64,000 nucleotides of DNA, taken from positions 148,044,243 through 148,108,242 of the forward strand of contig OY294067.1 in NCBI GenBank assembly GCA_958510875.1. The letters are read 5' to 3'. The DNA is from Endomychus coccineus (lineage: Eukaryota; Arthropoda; Insecta; Coleoptera; Endomychidae). A program made the position numbers and the translations under genes. Below the pieces are notes generated by a model. The model made no database searches and was not told the DNA's origin. It saw nothing but the letters and a program-made list of their open reading frames with translations. This document shows positions 22,872-31,151 of this stretch, piece by piece; within the stretch, counting starts at the first letter, position 1; each line of letters starts with the position of its first letter.

Positions 22872-23613
22872 ATGTCTCAGACGTTCACTATCACGGGTAA
22901 GAGCTTCCTCTTATCTGTAGATTTTCACCCACCTATAGAACTAGATCCTCATTCATATTATTCTATCGCACTTGTTGGTTTGCATACGTACAATAGCATC
23001 CCGAACATTGAAGAAGGTTTTAATAAATTTTATTATAAAAATGTGAAGGGTGAGGAAGAAGTAGTAACTTTACCTACGGGGTCCTACGAGTTGACAGAAA
23101 TCGAGGATTTCATACCAAGTGCAGTTTGTGGGATAAGAGTGAAGCAAGAAGAACGTGACCGGAAATTATCAATAAAATCTAGCAACAACACTCTACACAC
23201 AGAGCTGAAGAGTGATTTTTAGGTGAATTTTATTCCTAAAGATAGTATAAGCGAACTGTTGGGAATCAGCAAAAAGAAATTGACATCTCGTGAACTGCAT
23301 GTATCTTATCGACCTATAAACATAATCAAAGTTCAAACTATTGGAGTGGAGTGTAACTTAACCGCAGGAGCATATTATAACAATAAGTTAGCTCATACGA
23401 TATATGAGTTTTCACCTTGTACCACCTGGGTTTTCCATTGATATAGAGCCTAAGAACCTTATTCATCTACCGATCATCAACAAGACGTCCTCCGATAACA
23501 TCACACTGAATATTTTAGATCAGTATTGGAAACGGGTAAATTTTCGTGGGGAAGAAATTATTATACGGTTGGAGTTGAAGAAGACCACAAGAGATTATGG
23601 CTCACAACAATAG
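22872..23613 (+). pseudogene. Penton-like minor capsid protein, copy A1
   Basis: It begins at the ATG at 22872 (MSQTFTITGKSF). This start is supported by copy Z, which has the same leader and start. The pattern SYYSIALVGLHTYNSIPNI, TGSYELTEIEDFI, then ITLNILDQ-x-WKRVNFRGEEIIIRLEL is the single-jelly-roll penton family of insect Polintons, forming the capsid vertices. A TAG at 23220 (glutamate in copy A2) and a 2-base loss near 23412 interrupt it. Without these it would be ~245 residues. It is followed by the small gene and the major capsid gene. Confidence 0.75.
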
Positions 23614-23616
23614 ATA

Positions 23617-23807
23617 ATAATCCAATGCTGACCAGCATTCATTATATGAATAGAATTCATCTGAGAAGTTTGTTGCAGTCGACGTCACTCGAGAAGATGG
23701 GTTTGGATTTCAGCAATAAAAGACATCCTCATATTGGCCATCAGTCATTATCTACAACCAGTTCGAGGGAGAAGGTTGCTTCTGCATCACTATCATTGAA
23801 AATATAA
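23617..23807 (+). pseudogene. Small conserved protein between penton and capsid, copy A1
   Basis: A short frame (LTSIHYMNRIHLRSLLQ, then SNKRHPHIGHQSLSTTSSRE) is shared by the three copies at 23617, 27640 and 44606. Only the copy at 44606 keeps an ATG at the expected start (MNNNPILTSIHYM). It is basic, with an alanine/serine/leucine tail. Function unknown. Small proteins in this position are usual in insect Polintons. Confidence 0.45.
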
Positions 23808-23832
23808 ATTTTTTTGAAGTTACTTGGTTACA

Positions 23833-25014
23833 ATGTCGGAAAAACTTCAAATATTCAACAAGCCAAACTAAAATGGAGACATCGTCCGAGAAGAAACTCA
23901 TACCTACTATCCACACACAACATCTTCTGGCAACAGCGATGAAATTAAGATATTAATCAATCAACAAGAAGAATTGGTAGATTTGGCCTCGCCTGCTCCA
24001 TTCATCGAGGCAGAATTCCAGCCAGAAGCAAGTGGTGATGGTGAATGTACCCTAACCAATAATTTCGGAGCGTTTCTCTTCGAATATATCAGTTATGAAT
24101 TGAATGGGAAAGAGATAGACGAAGTACGTGATCCTGGTATTGTCAGCACCATCAGAGCTTATTCAACATATGCCGAACATGAATCTATACCTCTAGCTAT
24201 TTCTGGATGGGCATATAAGGATGCAATGAGTTCAGTCTACAATAATAAAATCAATTCATGGATACCGTTGAATTCCTTACTAGGCCTATTCATTGACTAT
24301 AACAAAGTTTTGAGTGGTAAACATAAGCTGCGCTTGATAAGGTCTCGAACCGATAACGATTGCTATACTAATAGCACAGGTACGAAAACGGCTAAAATGA
24401 ATGTGAAGACGATAGCATTAAGAGTGCGACATGTGTTTCCAAATGATCAAGTTAAATTCAAAATGTTGGGGAATTTGAGTGCTGAGAAGCTCATTTAGAT
24501 TCCATTCCGTAGTTGGGATCTGCATGAAAATCTGTTGATGAAGGAGAGCACTCGCGTCATTTGGGCTGTTGAAACATCAATGAATTTGGAACGTCCCAGA
24601 TATGTGATTCTAGATTTCCAAACAGATCGAAAAAATAATCCTGTTAAGCGAAGTACATATTCCGATAATATAAGCTTGCTTAATGTAAAATCATACTTGA
24701 ATTCAGAGTGTTATCCATATGAAGCAATGAAATTGAATTTTACCAACCAGCAATACGTGGTAGCATACCAGACGTACTATGATTTCCAGAAATCATTTTC
24801 AAATGAAATAATAAGCGAGCCCATGTTAGATTATATAGCATTCAAGAATAAAGCAATTTTTGTGATCAGTTTGGAATTTGATGTGAAGAACCAGGTTATG
24901 AATCATAATGTTTTTATTTTAGTTCTTAATGATGTACCATCACAATGTATTTTTCCTAATGAATTCAATTATCATTATATTCGATGTTTTTATTTCTCAA
25001 ACGGTAGGTGGTGA
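23833..25014 (+). pseudogene. Major capsid protein (double jelly roll), copy A1
   Basis: The start ATG at 23833 (MSEKLQIF) is the same as in intact copy A2. Conserved stretches: LFEYISYELNGKEIDEVRDPG, SGKHKLRLIRSRTDNDCY, IPFRSWDLHEN, RPRYVILDFQTDRKNN, MLDYIAFKNKAIFVI. Stops at about 23866 (TAA) and 24496 (TAG) break it. About 160 bases of the C-terminal end are deleted near 24868, after which the frame runs into non-capsid sequence to 25014. Capsomer protein of the Polinton virion. Confidence 0.85.
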
Positions 25015-25022
25015 TGTAAACA

Positions 25023-25057
25023 TCCGGCGATCATAGTTTGTAAACTATGGTAGCCGG
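25023..25057. promoter_or_regulatory. Hairpin upstream of MSV199 gene, copy A1
   Basis: CATAGTTTGTAAACTATG (25032-25049) is a perfect inverted repeat of 8 bp arms around GT. The flanks CCGGCGAT and GTAGCCGG extend the stem with one mismatch and one G-T pair. It ends 9 bases before the MSV199 start codon (25067). The equivalent site at 29205-29239 keeps the stem although one pair differs. Confidence 0.75.
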
Positions 25058-25066
25058 TTGCTGGAA

Positions 25067-26372
25067 ATGAAACAAATTGAAACAACTAGTGAAGTTATCA
25101 ATGAGATCGAAACGTTTGCAATGAGATCGAAACGGAGAGTTACCCCCACTATTCACGTTCACGTTCTCACGTATGTAAGAGAGAATCATTTCAGAAAATG
25201 TTCAGTTAGAAAAATGAGCTTAGCAGCGCGCGTTCGTGATCCAAATGTGGCTACATGGTCCACCAACAATTTTATTAAGTTAACAGTTGATGAAGTTTGT
25301 CTAAAATTTGAGGTCGATATAAGAAACGATAAAAGAGACTATTTAATTTGGAATATACAACTAAACCAACGCGTTCTAATGAAAGAAGATCTATTGGTTT
25401 GGTTAGGTTATCGTGGCCAAACATATTATGCTAAAAAGGGTGTTATAACAAGATTGTTGAGGAAAAACACGCATATACACCATTTAGAAATTTGTGATAA
25501 GACTGATCCACGAAAGAAATATCATGTTCTAGATGCTATTGATTTCGAATCATTATTGATGCAAATGCGAACTCCTAAAGTCATCGAGTTACGTGAACTG
25601 TTTTCGTTAATGAAATTTATTATGATGGAATATTGTGAGTACGAAAAATTCTATGAACAACATTGTGTGGAACTGTTGAAAACAGAAAATAACCAATTGA
25701 TACAATCAGTAGAAGTGTTGAGATCTTTGGTGTTGGCCGTGAAAGAATAAGGCGGGGGAGCGTCAAAGAGCTGAGGAACGTAAACGTCGAGCAGAAAATG
25801 AACGTTTAAAATCCGAAACTGAACGTAAACTTGCTGAGGAACGTGAATGTCGTGCGAAAGAACGATCTCAACTCTTATCTCAACAAATTCAAATTAATGT
25901 TATCACCTTACGGAATAACATTGCGCCAAATATTGTTCCACCTCCTATAAATTTCGGAAAGAGACGAAATTTTGGTAATTACTTTGTCTTTATGATAAAA
26001 TTCATGAAACATTTTTTTTCTTCAATTTCAGGATTATATCGAACATCGGATGATATGATACCTGAATGGTACCTAATGCGTCGACAGGAGGATGGTTGGC
26101 GTGATGCCGACAAAAAATTTCAAAATCGAGGAATGCGACTAATACGTAAATGGTCTAACATATCTCATGCTATCGATATTGGTAACGAATTGGAACAGAA
26201 TTTCCGTAGCGATTTGAAGTGGTATGCAAGAGGAAATATTATTCGTGCCGCAGAAGATGAGGAGGTGAACGATTGATTAGTGATATCAACATCGAGTCAT
26301 TGATAGAATGCGTTATCAATCACAAAAATAAAGCTTATGAATTAGCAAATGATAATGTCAATATATTGTTGT
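25067..26372 (+). pseudogene. MSV199-domain protein, copy A1, with apparent intron
   Basis: The start ATG is 25067 (MKQIETTSEV). Residues ~95-190 match the MSV199 domain known from large insect DNA viruses: VLMKEDLLVWLGYRGQTYY, ITRLLRKN, YHVLDAIDFESLLMQMRTPK, then MKFIMMEYCEYEKFYEQ. A charged coiled coil (EERKRRAENERLKSETERK) follows, reached by a frameshift near 25660-25750. Then FGKRRNF, a 57-bp intron-like gap (25975-26031), and a second exon starting GLYRTSDDMIPEW with MRRQEDGWRDADKK and WYARGNII. A frameshift near 26263 affects the last ~35 codons. MSV199 proteins are probably DNA-binding regulators; the role here is unknown. Confidence 0.72.
25975..26031 (+). other. Putative 57-bp intron in MSV199 gene, copy A1
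   Basis: It begins GTAATTACTTTG and ends TTCTTCAATTTCAG after a pyrimidine tract. Removal joins exon AATTTTG to GATTATATCG in frame (phase 1, through a glycine codon). Copy A2 has the same gap with GT and AG ends at 30009-30058 in the same phase. Confidence 0.7.
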
Positions 26373-26610
26373 AAAAATATTAAATTCTTCTATTCATTCC
26401 GAAAATAAAACCGAGGTAACTATGAAATGCGCTTGCGTTATTGCTTATATGTATGTTTCATTATTCAAGTATTCATCATTGCTGGTAAACTATGGTCACT
26501 GGATTGAATTAGTTACCATAACCGGTTTGAAGCAGTGAAGTTATCACCATATATCTGAATTATTGTTATGTCCCTTTTTGTTTCATTGAAACACTTATAT
26601 CTCCATACAA
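26373..26610. other. Intergenic, no gene seen
   Basis: AT-rich spacer between the MSV199 gene and the convergent membrane-protein gene. A half-copy of the hairpin motif (GTAAACTATGGTCAC) occurs near 26490. It is longer than the corresponding spacer in A2 (30403-30439). Confidence 0.5.
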
Positions 26611-27142
26611 TCATTTATTTACATGATAAATAGCCTTCTGTACATATTCAACAAACATTTTCAATATTAGTACTGATAAAGAAGATAAAATTGCATACAA
26701 AATCGCGAAAATTTTAGAAATTTCTCCGTCTAGTGAGTATGATGTACGTGTGGATGATGTTGATATTGTCTTTTGTATGAGATGTGTTAAACATGATAAT
26801 TGTTGGATCATTTGCCATTCAGCCATATCTCCCTTACTCCGATCAAAGAATAAAAGTTTAAGTTTATAATGTATGGTTGTACGATTTTCTTGTCGAATGT
26901 TGAATGCGAATACCTCCAATTGATTATCGTTTATTTTTCGAGAATTCATCGGAATCCATTCGGTACGATTACACTCCACTCGGTTGCAACATCCTTCAGA
27001 CAAATATAAATACGTTCAACGTGTTGGGGAACGTTCGCGTATAGAATACCATTCAGAATTGTGGTTAGAATCACGGAATTTGCTTTTAAGACCCCCACTC
27101 CCATCATTATCTTTACTCTTCACACTTAATGTATTCAACAAT
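26611..27142 (-). pseudogene. Membrane protein, copy A1, truncated
   Basis: The minus frame 27003-26611 gives CNRTEWIPMNSRKINDN, IHYKLKLLFFDRSKGDMAEW and a C-terminal membrane segment ISKIFAILYAILSSLSVLIL with a short basic tail. The signal-peptide part lies upstream in another frame (about 27100-27000), because of a small deletion near 26985 relative to intact copy A2. The 5' end is cut at the duplication junction (~27142). See 30943-30440 for the whole protein. Confidence 0.65.
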
Positions 27143-27641
27143 CTAATAACTTTGTGGGATAGGAGTGAAGCAAGAAGAACGTGACCGGAAATTATCAATA
27201 AAATCTAACAACAACACTCTACACACAGAGCTGAAGAGTGATTTTGAAGTGAATTTTATTGCTAAAGATAGTATGAGCGAACTGTTGGGATTCAGCAAAA
27301 AGAAATTGACATCTCGTGAACTACACGTATCTGATCGACCTATAAACATAATCAAAGTTCAAACTATACGTGTCGAGTGTAACTTAACCGCAGGAGCATA
27401 TTATAACAATAAGATAGCTCATACGATATATGAGTTCTCACCTCTTGTACCACCTGGGTTTTTTATTGATATAGAGCCGAAGAATCTTATTTATCTACCG
27501 GTCATCAGCAAGACGTCCTTCGATAACATCACACTGAATATTTTAGATCAGAATTGGAAACGGGTAAATTTTCGTGGAGAAGAAATTATTATACGGTTGG
27601 AGTTGAAAAAGACCGCTAGGGATTATGGCTTCCAACAATAA
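27143..27641 (+). pseudogene. Penton-like protein, copy A2, lacking the N-terminus
   Basis: Starts abruptly within the penton gene (VKQEERDRKLSIK region) at the duplication junction and is then open to TAA 27639: DFEVNFIAKDSMSELLGF, LVPPGFFIDIEPKNLIYLP, ITLNILDQNWKRVNFRGEE. About 95 N-terminal residues, including the start codon, are missing. The remaining frame has no stops, unlike A1, and supplies the reference for the two lesions there. Confidence 0.75.
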
Positions 27642-27907
27642 ATAATAATCCAATACTCACCACCACTCATTATATGAAAAGAATTCATCTGAGAAGGTTG
27701 TTGTTGCAGTAGCCATCACTTGAGAACATGGGTTTGGATTTCAGCAATAAAAGACATACCCATAGTGGTCATCAGTCATTATCTACAACGAGTTCAAGGG
27801 AGAAGGTTGCTTCTGCATCACTATCATTGGAAAATATCAATTTTTTGAAGTCCCTTGGTTACAATGTCGGAAAAACTTCAAATATTCAACGAGCCAAACT
27901 TCAATGA
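27640..27907 (+). pseudogene. Small conserved protein, copy A2, no start codon
   Basis: Open from the penton stop region, with breaks near 27700, to TGA 27905: RHTHSGHQSLSTTSSREKVA, SASLSLENINFLKSLGYNVG, SNIQRAKLQ. The LENINFLKSLGYNVG tail resembles the tails of small proteins placed beside capsid genes in insect Polintons. Its 3' end overlaps the major capsid start (27864) by about 40 bases in another frame. Confidence 0.45.
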
Positions 27908-29066
27908 AGACATCATCCGAGAAGAAACTCATACCTACTATCCTCACACAACATCTTTTGGCAACAGCGATGAAATTGAGATATTAATGAATCAACAAGA
28001 TGTGTTGGTAGATTTGGCCTCGTCTGCTTTATTCATCGAGGCAGAATTCCAGCCAGAAGCAAGTGGTGATGGTGAATGTAAACTAACGAATAATTTCGGA
28101 GCGTTTCTCTCCGAATATATCAGTTATGAATTGAATGGAAAAGAGATAGACAAATCACGTGATCCTGGTATTGTCAGCACCATCAGAGCTTATCTAACAT
28201 ATGCCAAACATGAATCTATACCTCTAGCTATTTCTGGATGGTCATTTAAGGATGTATTGAGTTCAGTCTACAATAATAAAATCAATTTATGGATACCGTT
28301 GAATTTTCTACTAGGCCTATTCATTGACTATAACGAAGTTTTGAGTGGAAAACATAAGCTGCGCTTGATAAGGTCTCGAACCGATAACGATTGCTATACT
28401 AATAGCACAGGCACGAAAACGGCTAAAATAAATGTGAAGACGATAGCATTAAAAGTGCGAAATGTGTTTCCAAGTGATCAAGTTAAATTTCAAATGTTGG
28501 GGAATTTGAGTGCTGAGAAGCCTATTTTGATTCCATTCCGTAGTTGGGATCTACATGAAAATCCGTTGATGAAGGAGAGCACTCGTGACATTTGGGCTGT
28601 TAAAACATCAATGAATTTGGAACGTCCTAGATATGTGATTCTAGCTTTCCAAACTGATCGAAAAAATAATCCTGTTAAACACAGTGCATATTTCGATAAT
28701 ATAAACTTGCTAAATGTAAAATTATACTTGAATTCAGAGTGTTATCCATATGAAGCAATGAAATTGAATTTCACCGACCAGCAATACGTGGAAGCATACC
28801 AGATGTACTATGATTTCCAGAAATCATTTTCAAATAAAATAATAAGCGAACCCATGTTAGATTATATAGCATTCAAGAATAGAGCAATTTTTGTGATTGA
28901 CTGTTCAAAACAAAACGATGCTATAAAGTCATCAACAGTTGACGTCAAACTAGAGATGGAATGTTTCCTGAATTTCCCCAAGAACACCAGGGCTTATTGC
29001 ATCATCATTAACGATCGTATAATGGAGTATTCTCCGATTACAGGATCAGTTCGGAATCTGGTGTGA
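27864..29066 (+). CDS. Major capsid protein (double jelly roll), copy A2, intact
   Basis: An uninterrupted frame of 400 residues from the ATG at 27864. The ATG is conserved in all copies; an in-frame TTG nine bases upstream is not needed. It carries all landmarks of the family: IEAEFQPEASGDGEC, LSEYISYELNGKEIDKSRDPG, ISGWSFKDVLSSVYNNKIN, SGKHKLRLIRSRTDND, IPFRSWDLHENPL, MLDYIAFKNRAIFVIDCS, and a C-terminus lost in A1 (KLEMECFLNFPKNTRAYC, IIINDRIMEYSPI). This is the Polinton/adintovirus hexon-like capsid, and is clearly the best preserved gene in the window. Whether that reflects a younger state of the block or selection cannot be told from one copy. Confidence 0.87.
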   Translation: MSEKLQIFNEPNFNEDIIREETHTYYPHTTSFGNSDEIEILMNQQDVLVDLASSALFIEAEFQPEASGDGECKLTNNFGAFLSEYISYELNGKEIDKSRDPGIVSTIRAYLTYAKHESIPLAISGWSFKDVLSSVYNNKINLWIPLNFLLGLFIDYNEVLSGKHKLRLIRSRTDNDCYTNSTGTKTAKINVKTIALKVRNVFPSDQVKFQMLGNLSAEKPILIPFRSWDLHENPLMKESTRDIWAVKTSMNLERPRYVILAFQTDRKNNPVKHSAYFDNINLLNVKLYLNSECYPYEAMKLNFTDQQYVEAYQMYYDFQKSFSNKIISEPMLDYIAFKNRAIFVIDCSKQNDAIKSSTVDVKLEMECFLNFPKNTRAYCIIINDRIMEYSPITGSVRNLV

Positions 29067-29204
29067 AGAACCAGGTGATGAATCATAATGTTATAATTTT
29101 AGTTCTAAATGATGTACTATCAAAATGTATCTTTCCCAATAAATGTTATTATTATTATTATATTCGATATTTTATTTCTCAAACGGTAGGTGGTGATGTA
29201 AACA

Positions 29205-29239
29205 TCCGACGATCATAGTTTGTAAACTATGGTAGTCGG
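29205..29239. promoter_or_regulatory. Hairpin upstream of MSV199 gene, copy A2
   Basis: CATAGTTTGTAAACTATG at 29214-29231, with flanks CCGACGAT and GTAGTCGG. Relative to the A1 hairpin a G-C pair has become A-T, with both partners changed. It ends about 9 bases before the ATG at 29249. Confidence 0.75.
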
Positions 29240-29248
29240 TTGCTGGAA

Positions 29249-30402
29249 ATGAAACAAATTGAAACAACTAGTGACGTTATTAGTCAGTTATCAACGTTTG
29301 CAATGCATCGAAACGGAGAGTTACCCCCCTCCACCCTCACTATTCACGTTCACGTTCTCACGTATGTAAGAGAGAATCATTTCAGAAAATGTTCAGTTAT
29401 AAAAATGAACTTAGCAGCGTGCGTTCGTGATTCAAATGTGGCTACATGGTCCACCAACAATTTTATTAAGTTAACAGTTAATGAAGAATGTCTAAAATTT
29501 GGGATCGATATAAGAAACGATAAAAGAAACTATTTATTTTGGAATATTCAACTAAACCAACGCGTTCTGATGAATGAAGATCTATTGGATTGGTTAGGTT
29601 ATCGCGGCAAAAAATATCATGCTGAAAAGGTTGTTATAACAAGATTGTTGAGGAAAAACCCGCATATACACCATTTAGAAATTTGTGATAAGACTGATGC
29701 ACGAAAGAAATATTATGTTCTAGATGCTATTGATTTCGAATAATTATTGATGCAAATGCGAACTCCTAAAGTCATCGAGTTACGTGAACTGTTTTCGTTA
29801 ATGAAATTTATTATGATGAAATATTGTGAGTACGAGAAATTCTATGAACAACAAGAACGTCAAAGAGCTAAGGAACGTGAATGTCTTGCGAAAGAACGAT
29901 CTCAACGCTTATCTCAACAAATTCAAATGAATGTTATCACCTTACGGAATAACATTGCACCAAATATTGTTCCACCTCCTATAAATTTCGGAAAGAGACG
30001 AAATTTAGGTAATTACTTTGTTTTTTATAATAAAATTTATATAATATATATTATTTAGGATTATATCGAACATCGAATGATATGAGACCAGAATGGTAAC
30101 TAATGCGTCGACAGGAGGATGGTTGGCGTGATGCCGACAGAAAATTACAAAATCGAGGAATGCAATTAATACGTAAATGGTCTAACATATCTCATGCTAT
30201 CGATATTGGTAACGAAGTGAAACAGAATTTCCGCCGCGATTTGAAATGGTATGCAAGAGGAAATATTATTCATGCCGCAGAAGAAGAGGGGGGTGAACAA
30301 TTGATTAGTGATATCAACATCGAGTCATTGATAGAATGTGTTATCAATCACAAAAATAAAGCTTATGAACTAGCAAATGATAATGTCAATATATTATTAT
30401 AA
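29249..30402 (+). pseudogene. MSV199-domain protein, copy A2, with apparent intron
   Basis: The start ATG is 29249 (MKQIETTSDV). MSV199 motifs: VLMNEDLLDWLGYRGKKYH, VITRLLRKNPHIHHLEICDK, YYVLDAIDFE. A TAA at 29741 (serine in A1) and a TAA at about 30099 (tyrosine in A1) are the only breaks; otherwise one frame runs through YEQQERQRAKERECLAKERS to FGKRRNLG, across the intron 30009-30058, into LYRTSNDMRPEW, MRRQEDGWRDADRK, WSNISHAIDIGNE, WYARGNIIHAAEE, and ends NVNILL at 30402. The coiled coil is shorter than in A1, lacking about 18 residues. The C-terminal half resembles partners of MSV199 in insect viruses, but I cannot name it firmly. Confidence 0.72.
30009..30058 (+). other. Putative 50-bp intron in MSV199 gene, copy A2
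   Basis: Begins GTAATTACTTTG, ends ATATATTATTTAG. Same position and phase as the A1 intron; the reading frame is kept only if it is removed. The polypyrimidine tract is weaker than in A1. Confidence 0.65.
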
Positions 30403-30439
30403 TTATCATTCCTTTTGTTTTATCAAAACACTTATATCT

Positions 30440-30943
30440 TCATTTATTTACATGGTAAATAGCCTTCTTTACATATTTAACAAACATTTTCAACATTAGT
30501 ACTGATAAAGAAGATAAAATTGCATACAAAATTGCGGAAATTTTAGAAATTTCTTCGTCTAGTGAGGATGATGTACGTGTGGATGGTGTTGATATTGTCT
30601 TTTGTATGACATGTGGTAAACATGATGATTGTTGGAGCAATTGCCATTCAGCCATATCTCCCTCACTCCGGTCAAAGAATAAAAGTTTAAGTTTATAATG
30701 TATGGTGGTACGATTATCTTGAGGAATGTTGAATGCGAATACCTCTAATCGATTATCGTTGATTTTTCTAAAATTCATCGGAATCCATTCGGTACGGTTA
30801 CACCCCCCACCACCATCGGTTGCAACATCCTTCAGACAAATATAAATGCGCTCAACGTGTTGGGGAACGTTCGCGTATAGAATACCATTCAGAATTGTGG
30901 TTAGAATCACAAAATTTGCTTTTAAGACCCCCACTCCCATCAT
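30440..30943 (-). CDS. Single-pass membrane protein, copy A2, intact
   Basis: An open minus frame of 167 residues from the ATG at 30943. The N-terminus (VLKANFVILTTILNGILYA) looks like a signal peptide. The middle has two N-glycosylation sequons (NRTEW, DNRTTI), a few cysteines, and a charged FDRSEGDMAEW segment. The C-terminus has one membrane segment (SAILYAILSSLSVLMLKMF) and a lysine-rich tail, so a type I membrane protein is predicted. I do not recognise the family. It converges with the MSV199 gene, 37 bases away. A virion-envelope or egress role is only a guess. Confidence 0.55.
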   Translation of the reverse strand: MMGVGVLKANFVILTTILNGILYANVPQHVERIYICLKDVATDGGGGCNRTEWIPMNFRKINDNRLEVFAFNIPQDNRTTIHYKLKLLFFDRSEGDMAEWQLLQQSSCLPHVIQKTISTPSTRTSSSLDEEISKISAILYAILSSLSVLMLKMFVKYVKKAIYHVNK

Positions 30944-31088
30944 TATCTTTACTCTTCACACTTAATGTATTCAACAATCTAATAACTTTTATTTTATCCT
31001 CGTAAAAATTCAAGTCTCTTCTTAGTACATGAACTTTCTCCACAAATTTGCAAAGTCTACGTGTGTATTCTTCAGAAGATATATGCAT
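30852..31088 (-). CDS. Small protein overlapping the membrane-protein start
   Basis: A minus frame of 78 residues from the ATG at 31088: MHISSEEYTRRLCKFVEKVH, VLRRDLNFYEDKIKVIRLLN, then a part overlapping the start of the membrane-protein frame by 92 bases. The N-terminal half looks helical. It could be a separate small gene, or the original 5' end of the membrane-protein gene after a frameshift. The overlapping frame is also open in A1 (27110-27016). Confidence 0.35.
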   Translation of the reverse strand: MHISSEEYTRRLCKFVEKVHVLRRDLNFYEDKIKVIRLLNTLSVKSKDNDGSGGLKSKFCDSNHNSEWYSIRERSPTR

Positions 31089-31151
31089 AATGACTCATTT
31101 ACAAACTTACTGGATATTTATATCATAACCTCTAACTATTCACATTGCTAC

